From: Centrapalus pauciflorus
Taxonomy: Eukaryota > Streptophyta > Magnoliopsida > Asterales > Asteraceae
Assembly (NCBI GenBank): GCA_020465985.1
Contig: JAANYP010002015.1
Coordinates: forward strand, 186,001 to 250,000
Direction of reading: 5' to 3'
Length of the DNA stretch: 64,000 nucleotides
Below are positions 34,675 to 46,280 of the stretch, one piece after another. The notes under the pieces are model-generated. The model had not been told where the DNA came from and did not search any database. It saw nothing but the letters and a program-made list of their open reading frames with translations. Every line of letters starts with the position of its first letter. Positions within the stretch are counted from its first letter, which is position 1. The translations under genes and the position numbers were made by a program.

Positions 34675-37029
34675 GTGACAGCTAAAAGCTCAACAAAAAA
34701 ATCCCTACACCATTGAGTCATTGATAAACAAGATAAGTCCTGAATTGGAGTTTATGAAATTGATGAAAAAAACATAGAGACAGTGAAATTTTCAATATAT
34801 ATAATATCATAAACTTGTTCAAAGTTCTAGGAAATTACTACTTTTCTTTGCTTATTGTTTCGGGAAAACCATTAATCAACTTCTTGATTCTGCATAAATA
34901 TTTAGGTACACCCATGTATATTGGTAATAAAAGACTTGGTATGTAAAGCAAAGGGTAATAAAATTTTATCAGTATTTAGGTACACCCATGTATATTGGTA
35001 ATAAAAGACTTGGTATGTAAACCAAAGGGTATTAAAATTTTATCAGTATTTAACTTCTAGTTTTTATTCCTCCAATCTCTTTAAAAGCAAATTCATCAAA
35101 AAAAAAAAAAATCAAAGGCTAATTAATGAAAATACATGCATCTTTTTGTTCTAAGCATGAGCTATCACAATTATTTTCATAGCTAAGTTGAAACCAAATA
35201 AACTACGTCATATGAAGCAAACTTGTTGCTTCCTTGGAACCTATAAAAAGTAATGATTAGTATTCTGCTTCAAAATTCTATAACAATACACGCAAATTTG
35301 TGCATCTACAACAATAATTTTAACGAATCTAACAGGAGTTTTGGGTATAACCGTCACAAAATTTGAAACAATGTCTGACCTACTACAACCATGCCTTCGA
35401 TCAAATTAAATTGACCTTTATTGTTCTATTATTTTGAAATAATAATACTACATGGAGGAAGCTCAAATACATCAACCATTAGCCATCATATTATGTCATA
35501 AACGAACCAATTCTAACAATTAATCAGATTTCATATTTGCTTGGGACACTATGGTTGAGCATCAAGTTAAATTGGAAATTGGTGTCGTTGCCTTAAGCCA
35601 AGCCAACAATCATCCAAACGCATAAAGCATATTCACAAGTACTTTAACGTAGGATAATAGTGACTACTACTAAAATATATATGAAACATATAGCAGGCGG
35701 ATGCTCACAGAACAGACAAGCATTTGCTCACATTGGAGCTTCTGCTGTTCCACTTGTTCATGGAAAAATATGAGCGGAGAAACAAATTCATTATTAGCTA
35801 CTAAAGTATATATGAGACACATAATGGAAGAAGCTAGAAAAAAACTACATGAGCTCGATGATCCAACCTTTTTTGACTTTGAGGGCCATCCGCAGACTCA
35901 TCAATGCACAATATTAATAGAGTTGTTTAGCCATAAGGTCTACACCAGAGCTTCAATAAGCCACACTGCATGTGCATATAAACCCCATTAAAAAGTCAAG
36001 ACTATCAGGTAATAAAGCTTACATGAGATACCGATCTTGAAAGAAAATGGTACTTAATTTCAATCTTCTAACATTATGTGTAAAATCTCACAAGTGAGAT
36101 TTCTTGAAGCATCTTGAATGGATCGAACCAAGCAAAGCGTAAGACACAAAACCATAATGAAGACATTACCCTTATTTTATGGTTGCCACTTGAGAAGTCT
36201 TAGAAGAAGGGACGATATTGAACTAAAATAAAATATTTCATAACTCATATAAACACCATTAAATCAACTGACAGTGAGATTTCTCAACATTTATAAAGGA
36301 TCTTGATCCACAGTACATGTAAAGTTAAGCATGTCGAAGCTTACACCTGCAACTGAAAAAATTATATCAATAGGTATCTAACATAACCAGATTTTGAATA
36401 TGTAATTTCAATTTCATAAAATTTATAGCTTTTGAATGCACCAGCTGTGAATCGTAAAGGGGAAAAAAAAAAAGCAAAGTTGTTGTAAGTACCTTTTAAG
36501 TTACCAGAAAATTTGGCTTGGCTAGTTGATTTCAACCCTAACAAATTTTGATCTAGCTTCTACTTGTGTTGGTGATGAATTATGTTACATATTCACATAT
36601 ACATGAAGTAAATTAGAAATGTATTTCCTAATTAGTGGTTAGATGGACATTAGACTATTAGAGAAGAGCAGGAATTGTCATGGCAACAATCATGGCTTAC
36701 GTATTATAGATTTATAATATATTAGACTAATAGAGCCTTGAAATATAAATACCAAGAAGTTGATGCAATTATTTCAGTCACACATTTCATCAAACAGTTG
36801 ATATGCATGTAAAAGTAGTACTTGAAGATCGAACATTGGTTACAATTTTCTAGTGGATTAGCAATCAATAACAAAAATTAATGTTACAAAATTACCGATC
36901 TGCATCTCTCTATAGTTTTAGAAAACTAAAATGATAAACTTGAAGTTAGAGATGATGTTGTGTGTGATGAAAAAACCATGAAATTACCTAAATTTGGGTG
37001 AACACCATTTGATGGCAAATAAAAGTGGA
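34675..37029. other. Intergenic region with a 74-bp tandem duplication
   Basis: AT-rich. A 74-bp unit beginning TATTTAGGTACACCCATGTA occurs twice in tandem (34899-35046) with two differences. A 96-codon ORF at 35701 has no recognisable domain and sits in ordinary non-coding composition. Expected downstream exons of the IQD fragment (minus strand) were looked for here and not found. Confidence 0.5.
34899..35046. repeat. 74-bp tandem duplication
   Basis: Unit starts at 34899 and again at 34973; both contain TAAAAGACTTGGTATGTAAA. Near-identical, so recent. Confidence 0.9.
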
Positions 37030-37438
37030 ATTGAAACTGGAAACCATGAAATCCATTTTTATCCTTTGAGGAGTGTTTTTTTTTTTTTTGTTTAGGTTTA
37101 TTATTATATATTTTTAAAGATGATTAAACGAACAGATAACATTGGTGAAAAACAACAGTTACCAGGTAAGCCCGGAATGCCGATTGGATCTTCACGGCCG
37201 ACACTACCCGACGCCGCTCACCCTCATGATAAGCCCTGCTGCCACTTGTCAATCTAACAACCTCCGCCGCCGCATGTGCCGCCGCTAACGCTGCCTCAGC
37301 CACTGCCGCGGTAGCCGCCGCCACCGCTATGGCGTGCTTGTTCTCATCTGAAACCACACCCGTAGATGAACCATGTTTTTCCGGCGGTTGTCTTTTGGAT
37401 TCCGAAATCCATTGAAACTGGAAACCATGAAATCCATT
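37030..37438. repeat. 28-bp direct repeats flanking the IQD exon
   Basis: The 28-bp sequence beginning ATTGAAACTGGAAACCATGA occurs at 37030-37057 and 37411-37438 without mismatch, one copy on each side of the IQD exon. It may be a duplication made when the fragment was rearranged or inserted. Confidence 0.85.
37163..37417 (-). pseudogene. Isolated exon of an IQD-family (IQ67-domain) calmodulin-binding protein
   Basis: Minus-strand reading: WISESKRQPPEKHGSSTGV, then SDENKHAIAVAAATAAVAEA and AALAAAHAAAEVVRLTS, then RRVVSAVKIQSAFRAYL ending exactly at a GT donor (37162-37161). IQD proteins have this alanine-rich HAIAVAAATAAAAEAA block, and a conserved intron at this point in the IQ motif. The 3' partner exon, which would start ARRALRALK-like, is not found in the next 2.4 kb before the copia element. 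The 5' exon (MGK...W start) is not recognised either. An acceptor-like TTTCCAG precedes 37417 but lies in the 28-bp repeat. Either a gene relic or a captured exon; a gene split by large insertions is less likely. Confidence 0.7.
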
Positions 37439-37889
37439 GATACAATGACTTTATGCAATTGTCGAAGAAAATCGAGAATCAACAAAATTCGATTCGATTG
37501 TTACCGGTGCAGAGCAGAGCATCGGTGCAGCGTTTTCAAGGAGCCTGCGATGGTGTTCGATGGCAACCTTTTCCATCTATGGTGTTCGAGGCATGAAAGA
37601 AAATTAGGTTGGGACTGGAGATGGGAAGAAACCATGAATCACCGTCGTCGTAGCTGGATCTTGGAGCGATGGAGGGGGAGCGGATGGTTAATGCGTGGTT
37701 TTCTTCTGTGAGAGAGTTGAGAGTGAATGTGTGAAATGTGAATGAAGAACTTAAGCAGTTAAATTCGATGCAGAGAGGAGTGGGAACATGTTGTGTTTTA
37801 CAGGTGTCAATTTTTTACTGGGTTTGTTCTGAATTTTCAACATTTGATGGTAACTATTTTACATGCTTTATAATAGAGTAATAGATATA

Positions 37890-37945
37890 TCTACTATATA
37901 CTAAGAAGAACACAAGCTTCTTTTAAAATGACACGTCACCTAGCA
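37890..37945 (+). mobile_element. Candidate Helitron 5' terminus
   Basis: A|TCTACTATATACTAAGAAG begins at 37890, resembling plant Helitron starts (TCTATACTATTA-like after an A). No matching 3' end is certain. The CTAG-ended hairpin at 43677-43706 is a possible partner, but it is better paired with 43335. Confidence 0.3.
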
Positions 37946-38031
37946 ACAGAACACAACTATTCAATCTCCTCCTCTACAAGTTACCAATCCATTTTCTTTT
38001 TCTTCTCCCCACACACTACGCACAGACGATC

Positions 38032-38034
<3 letters not shown>

Positions 38035-38092
<58 letters not shown>
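38035..38092. repeat. (CT)n microsatellite
   Basis: About 58 bp of uninterrupted CT in + orientation, followed by CGCCGGCGACCGCC-rich sequence. Confidence 0.95.
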
Positions 38093-38094
<2 letters not shown>

Positions 38095-38117
38095 CGCTCT
38101 CTGTCTCTAGACCTCGC

Positions 38118-38385
38118 CGGCGACCGCCACCACTGCCGTCACCGGCGCATCAACATCACCACCATCTCCTCCATCTCCCTCTCGCCACTCTGCCTCCCTC
38201 GCTCGCTCTCCCTCTCCCTACCAATCGACAGCGGCCTAACCGCCGCCACTGCCACTCACCGGCGCACCAACACCACCACCATCTCCATCTCCCTCTCGGT
38301 CTCTTTCTCGCTTTCTTGCTCACTCTGCCTCCCTCGCTCGCTCGTCTCCCTCTCACTTTCACAACCAATCGACAGCGGCCTAAAC
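38118..38385. repeat. Imperfect ~130-bp tandem duplication, GC-rich
   Basis: Two copies each contain CGCCACCACTGCC- or CGCCGCCACTGCC-like starts, CACCACCATCTCC, CTCTGCCTCCCTCGCTCGCT, and ACCAATCGACAGCGGCCTAA at the end (38220 and 38363). It gives Arg/Gly/Pro-rich open frames on both strands that are not genes. It may derive from a 5'UTR or coding 5' end of an unknown plant gene. Confidence 0.7.
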
Positions 38386-38549
38386 CCTAAGGCTGATGGC
38401 AGTACCGGAGCCGCTGCACCGCGGCTTTGCCACATCACCCCCCTCCCGTCGGCTACACCACCCCCTCCAGGCGGCCCCGTGCAATTTCGTCCACGCCCCG
38501 GCTTCCCCACCCCGCTGCAGGCCGCTTCTCTCTTCTCCTTTCACCCCCT

Positions 38550-38551
<2 letters not shown>

Positions 38552-38580
<29 letters not shown>

Positions 38581-38601
38581 CAACAAAAACACACATATAT
38601 A

Positions 38602-38683
<82 letters not shown>
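38552..38683. repeat. T29 run and long (TA)n tract, left flank of element F
   Basis: T-only run 38552-38580, short CA stretch, then (TA)n from 38595 to 38683 with one interruption. It abuts TTGAGGTTC, the start of element F. Confidence 0.95.
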
Positions 38684-38685
<2 letters not shown>

Positions 38686-39447
38686 AGGTTCTATGGGGCA
38701 CCATATGCATCGGGAACCAAATGGAAACCAAAAATGCATTGCTTGTTTACAAAGGGTGCATTAAGGGCATTTTGGGAATGCTTAATAATATATTGTTAAA
38801 TTATAAGATTTAATTTAATATTTATCATTTATTTAGGAAACTAAATAAAATGATCAATCACCTTGCAGCGCTCGAGAAAGCTACAAGTGCATTGGCTCAA
38901 CTTGAAGGAGAGTTGTCTCGGCTTCCATAAATCCATCCTCTTTTCTCTCTCTCTTTCCCTTTCTCTTTCTCTCAAACGTTGATGAACACGTTTAAATTTC
39001 AGAGACGCATCACGAAATTAACACGTTTAAATGTCGAAATGCATCACGATTTTGGTGATGCATAATGATGGAACAAAAACGAGGATGAATATGACCGAAA
39101 TGCGTCATGATTTTGGTGATGCATAATGATGGAACAAAGACGAGGATGAATATGGTCGAAATGCATCATGTTTGAAATTGAATTGGATGAAGATGCATCG
39201 TGTTTGAATACGAATCCAATAAATTGGATGAAGATGCATCATGTTTATTTAGATTCGAATAGAATATTTTCTGAATTCAAACATCTTTCGATTTTGCCCT
39301 TCCGCGCACGAGAAGTTATGCACCCGTGCACCCATTTTCAAGTTAATTACCCTTTTGCCACTACAATCTGAACCAGTAAAATTCAAGATCTAACGGTGCA
39401 TACAGGTTCCCAAAGTGCACAATGCATACAGGTGCCCCATAGAACCT
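38686..39447. mobile_element. Element F: TIR element nested between (TA)n and (CA)n
   Basis: Left end AGGTTCTATGGGGCACC at 38686; right end GGTGCCCCATAGAACCT at 39431-39447 is a perfect inverse over 17 bp. The left flank is (TA)n, the right flank CCCTATA(CA)n. The interior (39000-39250) repeats GGTGATGCATAATGATGGA and GAAATGCATCATG-type units. It shares its terminus with element D and the ATGCAT words with A and C. No transposase. Confidence 0.8.
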
Positions 39448-39452
39448 GACCC

Positions 39453-39455
<3 letters not shown>

Positions 39456-39512
<57 letters not shown>
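39456..39512. repeat. (CA)n microsatellite, right flank of element F
   Basis: 57 bp of AC repeat directly after CCTAT. Confidence 0.95.
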
Positions 39513-39516
<4 letters not shown>

Positions 39517-39538
39517 TTTATATATTTTTAATTTGTTA

Positions 39539-39625
39539 ATTTTTTTATTTCAGTTTCGTAAATGTTTGTATTTTTTTTATTTCAGTTTCGTAAATGTTTG
39601 TATTTTTTTATTTTAGTTTCGTAAT
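39539..39625. repeat. ~34-bp tandem repeat, three copies
   Basis: TTTATTTCAGTTTCGTAAATGTTTGTA repeats with small changes at about 39545, 39579 and 39610. Confidence 0.75.
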
Positions 39626-40017
39626 TGTTGTTTCGTTCGTAATACGAAAGATGGAATTAAATATATTATGTAATAGTTTTTAAATATTTTATGAAATTAA
39701 TTATTTTAATTCTAGTATTTGTTTTGTTAGTTAAAATTAATTAAAATGTTAAAAAAATTATGAAAGATGGAAATGTTAAGAAAGGTGGGTGTTTCCTAGT
39801 TAGAAAGGTGGGGAAATGTGGAAAGAGAAAAGCTGATGTGACGCTGACGTGTACAGAAATGTGGGTTTTGGATAGGTCGGTACTCCCAGCACTCTAAAGC
39901 AGCCACCGCCACGCACCGTTGCCGCCACCATCGCTCAGCCTCACTCCCTCGACACTCATCAAAACATACTTGTTTCAATTTAATTTCGGCTTATGGCATT
40001 TATCTTCATTTCTGCAG

Positions 40018-41255
40018 CCGTTCGGTCAAGTTCCAGCGTTTGAGGATGGTGATCTCAAGTTGTTCGGTAAGGAAACCCTAAGACTTTCTTTTTCCTGCGT
40101 TTGCAAAATGATTTCAGATTTTGTATGCTTATGCAACCGATTTCAGTTTCTAGCTTCAATTTTTTTATGAATCACTTAATTTGACTAGGAATCTGCATCT
40201 CTGAAACGATTTCAGGATTTATTTATATTTTTGTCGATTTTAGTCTGCAGATTCAAATTTTTTATGAAGAAATTTTCTATAATTATGAAATGATTTCAGA
40301 TTATTTTTGCGTATACAACCGATTCCAGTTTCTAGCTTCAAATTTTTGATGAATCACTTAATTTGACCAGGAACTTGCATCTCTCTGAAACGGTTTCAGG
40401 ATTTATTTATAGTTTTGTCGATTTTAGTCTGCAGATTCAAATTTTTATGAAGAAATTTTCTATAATTATGAAATGATTTCACATTTTGTTTGCGTATACA
40501 ACCAATTTCAGTCTATAGGTTCAATTTTTGTTTTGATAAATTAGTTAATTTGACATAGGAAATTGCATCTCTGTTACTGGATTTCAGAATTCATAAACAA
40601 TGTCGTCGATTTTAGTCTGTAGATTCAAATTATATATGAATAAATTTCTTTAGATTACGAAATGATTCCAGATTTGGGGGAATTCTCAAAATAACAATGA
40701 ACTTTTTTTTTTCTAATTATATCAATCTCTTAAAATTTGTGGACCAACTATTGATTTACTTCCAATTAATGCATTTAACTGGTAAGGTCGTTGTTATTTC
40801 GAACAATATATTTATTCGTAAAAAATAAAATTGTTTGCCAAAAAAAAAAAAATAAAGATTAGGTTATCTCAAACAATAACTTTTGTTATTTACCGGTCAA
40901 ATGCATTAATCGGGAGTAAACAAGAGTTGGTTCCATGATTTAGAACAAATTCAATTAGATTGCTATAATAGAAAAAAGGAAAAAGTTGCTTGCTATTTTA
41001 TTCGATTCGGCCTCCAGATTTTTGTTTACATATGCAGTAAGCTTCTATAATATTTTAACCGAGGTGATCGATTTGGTTCAGAATAAAGGGCGATTACGCA
41101 ATACCTAGCACACACATACGCCGACAAAGGCAACAATCTGATAACCAAGGATCCAAAGAAAATGACGATTGTGGCGGTGTGGAGCGAAGTGGAGTCTCAG
41201 GTAGAGGGAAAGCGGAAGCTGCCCGTCTGGCAGGATGTAATTACAAAGTATGTAT
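40018..41255 (+). pseudogene. Phi-class glutathione S-transferase (GSTF) pseudogene, exons 2 and 3 only
   Basis: GSTs conjugate glutathione to electrophiles. Exon 2 (40018-40066, 49 nt) follows TTCTGCAG and reads PFGQVPAFEDGDLKLF before GTAAGG. This is the glutathione-site segment, and a 49-nt second exon is characteristic of plant phi GSTs. Exon 3 starts at 41082 after GGTTCAG and reads RAITQYLAHTYADKGNNLIT then DPKKMTIVAVWSEVESQV. The codon expected to be Ser in the ESRAI motif is TAA (41084-41086), a nonsense mutation. After VESQV the frame leaves the family, so the C-terminal helical domain is missing. Exon 1 is not found upstream. The intron holds a tandem triplication. It is clearly non-functional. 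Confidence 0.85.
40105..40675. repeat. ~180-bp tandem triplication inside the GST pseudogene intron
   Basis: The anchor AAATGATTTCAGATT/CATT recurs at about 40106, 40288, 40471 and 40660, giving three full units of 180-190 bp. Each has GTCGATTTTAGTCTGCAGATTC and GTTTCTAGCTTCAA-like segments with moderate divergence, older than the 34899 duplication. Confidence 0.85.
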
Positions 41256-43334
41256 ATGCGTTTTTTTAGGAAGGATGACCGATAAATATTGTATAAACAT
41301 GATAAATTTGAAGGGTAAATATTGTATAAAAAAAGGTAAAATTTTGTTATATTAAACATGATGATGATTGTCATGGTTAATTCACAAAATTAATTTAAGA
41401 TTTTAAACTATTAATCAAATAAGTGAGTATCAAAATTTAAGGTTGTTTTAGCAAGGGTATTGGCCAATCTTGCTGTACAAGGTCAAAAGTATAAGAATCA
41501 TCTTGATATAGCTTAATTGATCATGTTTAATTATACTTCAATGGTAACAAACAACTTGATAGAATTAATTTGTAAGGCAAGGTGACAAGGTGCGGTCAAA
41601 GGAACAACCTCACAAGTCTTTGGGGGGAAATTACAAGTTCATTGATCTGTTCTTTCTATTGAGAGAATCATCTTGCAAGCGTGATTGACTTTTATTTCGG
41701 CTACAAAGTCTATCAGGAGTTTTGCCTAATCTAACTAGAATGAGATATACCTCACTTATGTACGTGTAAGTGAATTATCAAACAATTTTAAATGATGGAT
41801 CATTGCAGTCATTACTTACGTAAGGTGGATGTTGGGGCAATGTTTGGTAGGGATTTTATATTGTAGTGTTATTCATTTTGCAACTTGTGCAAGAATGATG
41901 TTGTGTGTATGTGGCTTTTTTTTTCCTAGCCTAAAATATCAATGTTAACATCATTGTGGCTAGGGTTGTGCTAAGCACAACAAAAAATGTACCTAGTATA
42001 TATACATACATGCATGCATATTTTTATTTGGATGAAATAAGGAATTGATGTTCTTTACGCTTACTGTTTGTAATATCTGTCAACGGAAGTACGGTGTTAC
42101 AATTATTACGTTTTGAAATATTAGCAGACATAGTAAATGTTACATCGTTGTTTTTAGAATAAAATAGCATTTCTGAGTTTTTTTTATGCAAATTCATATG
42201 TGATGAATTTTGTATTGAGGTTGATGCATTTTCAGATTGTGATCTATTTGTTTTAGACTGCAATCTTTTCTGTTCCAAATACAATTTTCTTTTATTTCTT
42301 CTCTCTTTCCCGTCATCATGATCCATAACAGTCTGTAAACAAAAAACATGTTATAAACGAATTGTTATGTAGTAAAATAAAACATATGAACTTATATTAA
42401 ATAATTTAGCACACATAGATAATAAATTTAAAGATAATAAAAAATGAAATGAAAAAAAATGATAGAATTATAAAATATGTAACAGGATTAATTATAAAAA
42501 TCAACCAACTCAAGCTATATAATTATAAAGTACGGCGTAAAGGACTTGACACATGTATAAATTAAATAGGAGAAGATTAAAAAAGTGTATGATTTAAGTT
42601 GTACATTATTAAATTAAATATGTAAAGTTGTAATTTGAAAATGTTATATTAACATTAATTATTTTTCTAAGAAATTGAAGAAATATATATTACCAAATAT
42701 GTAATCCGTTCAAAAAATCTTCTATTTGATTGACAAATTTACCAGTTGGTTGATTTTTATAAATGATTTACAAAATATCCATTTTATAGACACATGAAAA
42801 CCAATATATTTACAAAAAATCATTTAGATTGAATTATTTTTGAGATATCCGTAATTACAAAATGTCTTCTCATTAAGATTGAATTATTTTTGAGATATCC
42901 GTCATGAAGACGAGTGTCGTAACATACTATACGAGATTAACAATTTCAATATGCAAAGCAGTGTTAAAATGTCAATGATGAACAATTTCAATCATTCATA
43001 AGACTACCATATACAAGCTTGAATTTAATTGATGCCCATTGAATATAAATGTTTTCACTTTGATTCATACTTGGTTTGGTATTTAAATTTAAATTTTTTG
43101 ACAATAGTTTATTAAATGTGAATGTTACAAATCAAATTTGAAAGTAAAATTTTTGTATTTAATTCAAATTTAAAACTCTTCGATTTTTAAATTTTTTGCG
43201 GATGGCATTATCAAATTTTTTGTATTTAAATTCAATTTTGACCAACGTTCATTAAATGTGAAAATGTTACAATTCAAATTTTAAAAATTATTTTGATCCA
43301 CTTATAAATGAATGAGAAAAAATCATTTACAAAA
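41256..43334. other. AT-rich intergenic region, no gene recognised
   Basis: Only low-complexity A/T sequence, apart from a minus-strand 100-codon ORF (42326-42024) listed separately. A short direct duplication AGATTGAATTATTTTTGAGA occurs at 42826 and 42876. Confidence 0.5.
42024..42326 (-). pseudogene. Possible N-terminal fragment of a Helitron-helicase-like protein
   Basis: The minus-strand frame reads MDHDDGKERRNKRKLYLEQK, a Ser/Asn-rich stretch, then NTVLPLTDITNSKRKEH. A Lys/Arg-rich start followed by PLTDITN is reminiscent of the N-terminal tail of plant Helitron/PIF1-like ORFs. No helicase motifs follow. The match is from memory of the family pattern and is weak. Helitron ends nearby (43706, 46281) fit the idea. 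Confidence 0.25.
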
Positions 43335-43706
43335 TCTATCTATTTTTAATTATATGAGTAACTAGATGCCACATGACATCTAGATAGAGCGCCAATTGGC
43401 TTAACATAAGATTGTCACGTGTATCTAACAATTTCCTATTAAGTTGCTTCTAAAATTTGTTTTTTCCAATCTATCTAGAATAAATAATTTAAATAATATC
43501 TAATCAAATCTAAATCTTATCTAATATAAAACTCAAATTTGAATTGGAATGATAACTTTTCTTTTTATATATTTATATTTATATTTATTGTATTATATAA
43601 ATAGATATTATAAATTTGATAAAATATATTGAAAAATTATCCTACAAGATTAATGAAATTAAATTTTTAAATGTATACCCATGTTATACATGGGTTTATA
43701 AACTAG
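43335..43706 (+). mobile_element. Short non-autonomous Helitron
   Basis: The 3' end has the palindrome ACCCATGT-TAT-ACATGGGT (43677-43695), then TTATAAACTAG at 43706 before T, the usual hairpin plus CTRR end. The 5' end is probably A|TCTATCTATTTTT at 43335, giving 372 bp, close in size to the Helitron at 46281. The inner sequence is A/T-rich without an ORF. The 3' end is well supported; the 5' end less so. Confidence 0.6.
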
Positions 43707-44521
43707 TAATATACAATATTATAGGCACATGAAATAATGGGTTTCATTTGAATTAGATTATTTAAAATAATGGATTCTAAAATGATATCATTTTGAAATA
43801 TGTAGCCGGATGGATGAAATTATATAATGTGGATAAGTGAGGAATATGAAATTCAAAAAGAAATTAAATCATCTCTTTTTATTTTTCATCCAAACATGTG
43901 ATTAGTTTTCAATATAAAAGTTGAGAAAATCAAATATGGATATATGATCATATAAGACATTCTAATACAAGATGATGTATTACGTTACCAATTAATAATG
44001 TTCAAGAGCGAGATACATACATGTTAAATCGAGTACTGAGCGAGTACGTGAATGCTTGAGCAGTAAATACTGTCACTGATTAGCAATTGTCACCGGTAGA
44101 ATTGAAAGAATCAATCGATGATATTCAGACTTAGAAGAAAACGAATTATGATATTTGTTTTGGTTGATGAAAATGTGGTTGAATGATAACTTTATTGTGA
44201 ATTTATAATTTGAATTTGTTTAAAAATGGAAGGATTTAATTGTGTATTTATTTAAAAATATTGCTATAATTTTCATATATAAATTTGGTAAGTTTCAAAT
44301 AATAATAATTTTTTTGAACGGCAAACTAACATATTTCTACTCTTAATCTATCCATTTGTCTTAAAAGAGGACTTCAGAACTTTCTTTACCACCAAAATCC
44401 AAACTTGCATTCGGCGGGAGTCGAACGATAATGATATGTTATTTGTTAAACATACAATATTTATTTTACGTATATTATAATATTTATTTTATTCAATTCT
44501 TAAGTTAGATAAAAAAAACAA
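43707..44521. other. AT-rich spacer between the Helitron and the foldback element
   Basis: No gene, repeat array or clear terminal repeat is visible. Confidence 0.5.
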
Positions 44522-44530
44522 TTAATAAAA

Positions 44531-45659
44531 GGGAAAATGACGTCAAATAGTTGTGAACTTTTGAGTTTGTACTCATTTATGTAGCGTACTTTTTTTTGTG
44601 CACATTTGGTAGTCAAACTTTCAAAAATGTTTCAATTTGGTAGTTGGGTGACTTGGAAACCGGCACCAACCGGTCACCATGCTTACGTGGATGGTTTTTT
44701 CAAGATAAATCACATCAAATGGCTATGTACTTTCAAGTTTGTACACATTTATATTGTGTACTTTTCTTTTGTGCACATTTAGTAGTCAAACTTTTAAAAG
44801 TGTTTCAATTAAGTAGTTGGGTTACCCATAAATCGATACCAACCGGTTATGATACTCATGTGGACATATTTTATGACATAGAATTAAGGAAGAATTTCAT
44901 ATATATATCATTGTAAACTTTTAATATTACGCATATATCTTTGCAAAATTTCTTATTACATATATATTCTTCTAAATCTTTAAATCTCGCGTATATATTC
45001 AAATGACCATTTTAAATTTATTTTATCATTTAAAATTTTTTTGAATACCTAAACTACCATTTTAAATTCCAACAAAAATAAATTAGAAAAATAAACAAAT
45101 ATCATTTCTAATTAATTCAATAATAAATTAATTAAAAAAATGATATTTAATATTTTTTAAATGATGTAATGAAATTTAAAATAGTCATTTAGATATATAC
45201 GTGAGATTTAAAGATTTAGAAGGATATATATGTAATAAGAAATTTTGCAATAATATATATGCGTGATATTAAAAGTTTACAATGATATATATGAAATTTT
45301 TCCTTAATTTAATGTCATAAAATATGTCCACATAAGTATCATAACCGGTTAGTATCGATTTTTGGGTAACCCAACTACTTAATTGAAACACTTTTAAAAG
45401 TTTGACTACTAAATGTGCACAAAAGAAAAGTACACAACATAAATGTGTACAAACTTGAATGTACATAGCTATTTGATGTCATTTATCTTAAAAAAACCGT
45501 CCACGTAAGCATGTTGACCGGTTGGTGCCGTTTCCAAGTCACCCGACTACCAAATTGAAATATTTTTGAAAGTTTGACTACCAAATGTGCACAAAAAAAA
45601 GTACGCTACATAAATGAGTACAAACTCAAAAGTTCACAACTATTTGATGTCATTTTCCC
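44531..45659. mobile_element. Foldback MITE (Mutator-like by target-site size), 1.13 kb
   Basis: The two halves are inverted copies of each other: GGGAAAATGACGTCAAATAG at 44531, and its inverse ending CATTTTCCC at 45659. The arms are about 530 bp each (44531 to ~45060 and ~45125 to 45659), leaving a short centre. Perfect 9-bp target duplications TTAATAAAA lie at 44522-44530 and 45660-45668. A 9-bp duplication points to the Mutator superfamily. The ORFs at 44644 (+) and 45466 (-) are the same peptide read from the two arms and are not genes. A transcript through it would form a very long hairpin. Confidence 0.9.
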
Positions 45660-45789
45660 TTAATAAAACACTAAAAGTTCATTTATATTGATTATCTACA
45701 TTATGTTTAGCGACGCTTAAGTGCTCACGAGTTAATTCGAAGCTCACCCAACAATCTCCATCCTAGAATTTGCATTTCCACACCTGAAA

Positions 45790-45965
45790 AACTCAATACC
45801 CTCCCCCATTGGCGGATCCAAATATTTTCATTGGCGGCATAATTATGTGGAGTATTCATTAGCCCTACTATACAACTTAAATGATGGTATATTCTACTAC
45901 GATTATGATCTCGTTGAGGTGTTCCCCCCACACCCCTTTTCAACGTGGCTCCGCCTCTACCTCTC
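45790..45965. repeat. Dispersed repeat starting TTGGCGGATCC
   Basis: The block runs from CCATTGGCGGATCCAAATAT to AACGTGGCTCCGCCTCTACC. GGCGGATCC and GGCTCCGCC form an imperfect inverted pair about 150 bp apart. Similar blocks are common in plant intergenic DNA (general knowledge). No coding function is supported. Confidence 0.4.
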
Positions 45966-46280
45966 TCACAAAAATCTTTTTCCTTGGAATTTTGTTTCTT
46001 CATTCAAAATAGCCAAACACGCCTTCAGAAGGAAATCCTAATTCCTTTTCCTTGAAATCATTTTGTCATTTTTATTTTTGTTATTAATGATCTATAGAGT
46101 TTTATTAGATTACATTTTAGCAAATACATAAATAGTAAACATTTTCTTCCATACACACACACCCGCTAAGCCGCTAACGACATCTAAAACTTTTGAAGTA
46201 TGACATCAACATATAACAAAGAATTATTAGATGTATTTTAGGTTAATATTGGTTTAAATTAACAGGCTTTCATTTATTTA

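Noticed and set aside
38156..38592. Arg/Gly-rich minus-strand ORFs
   Set aside because: They arise from a (CT)n tract and a GC-rich tandem duplication; no family match and several frames open at once.
37890..43706. One 5.8-kb Helitron carrying the GST relic
   Set aside because: The 3' end pairs better with a 5' end at 43335, and a helicase-like fragment inside would be in the opposite orientation; kept only as a possibility.
44644..45466. Two small ORFs sharing the peptide DIFYDIELRKNFIY
   Set aside because: They are the two arms of the foldback element read from opposite strands.
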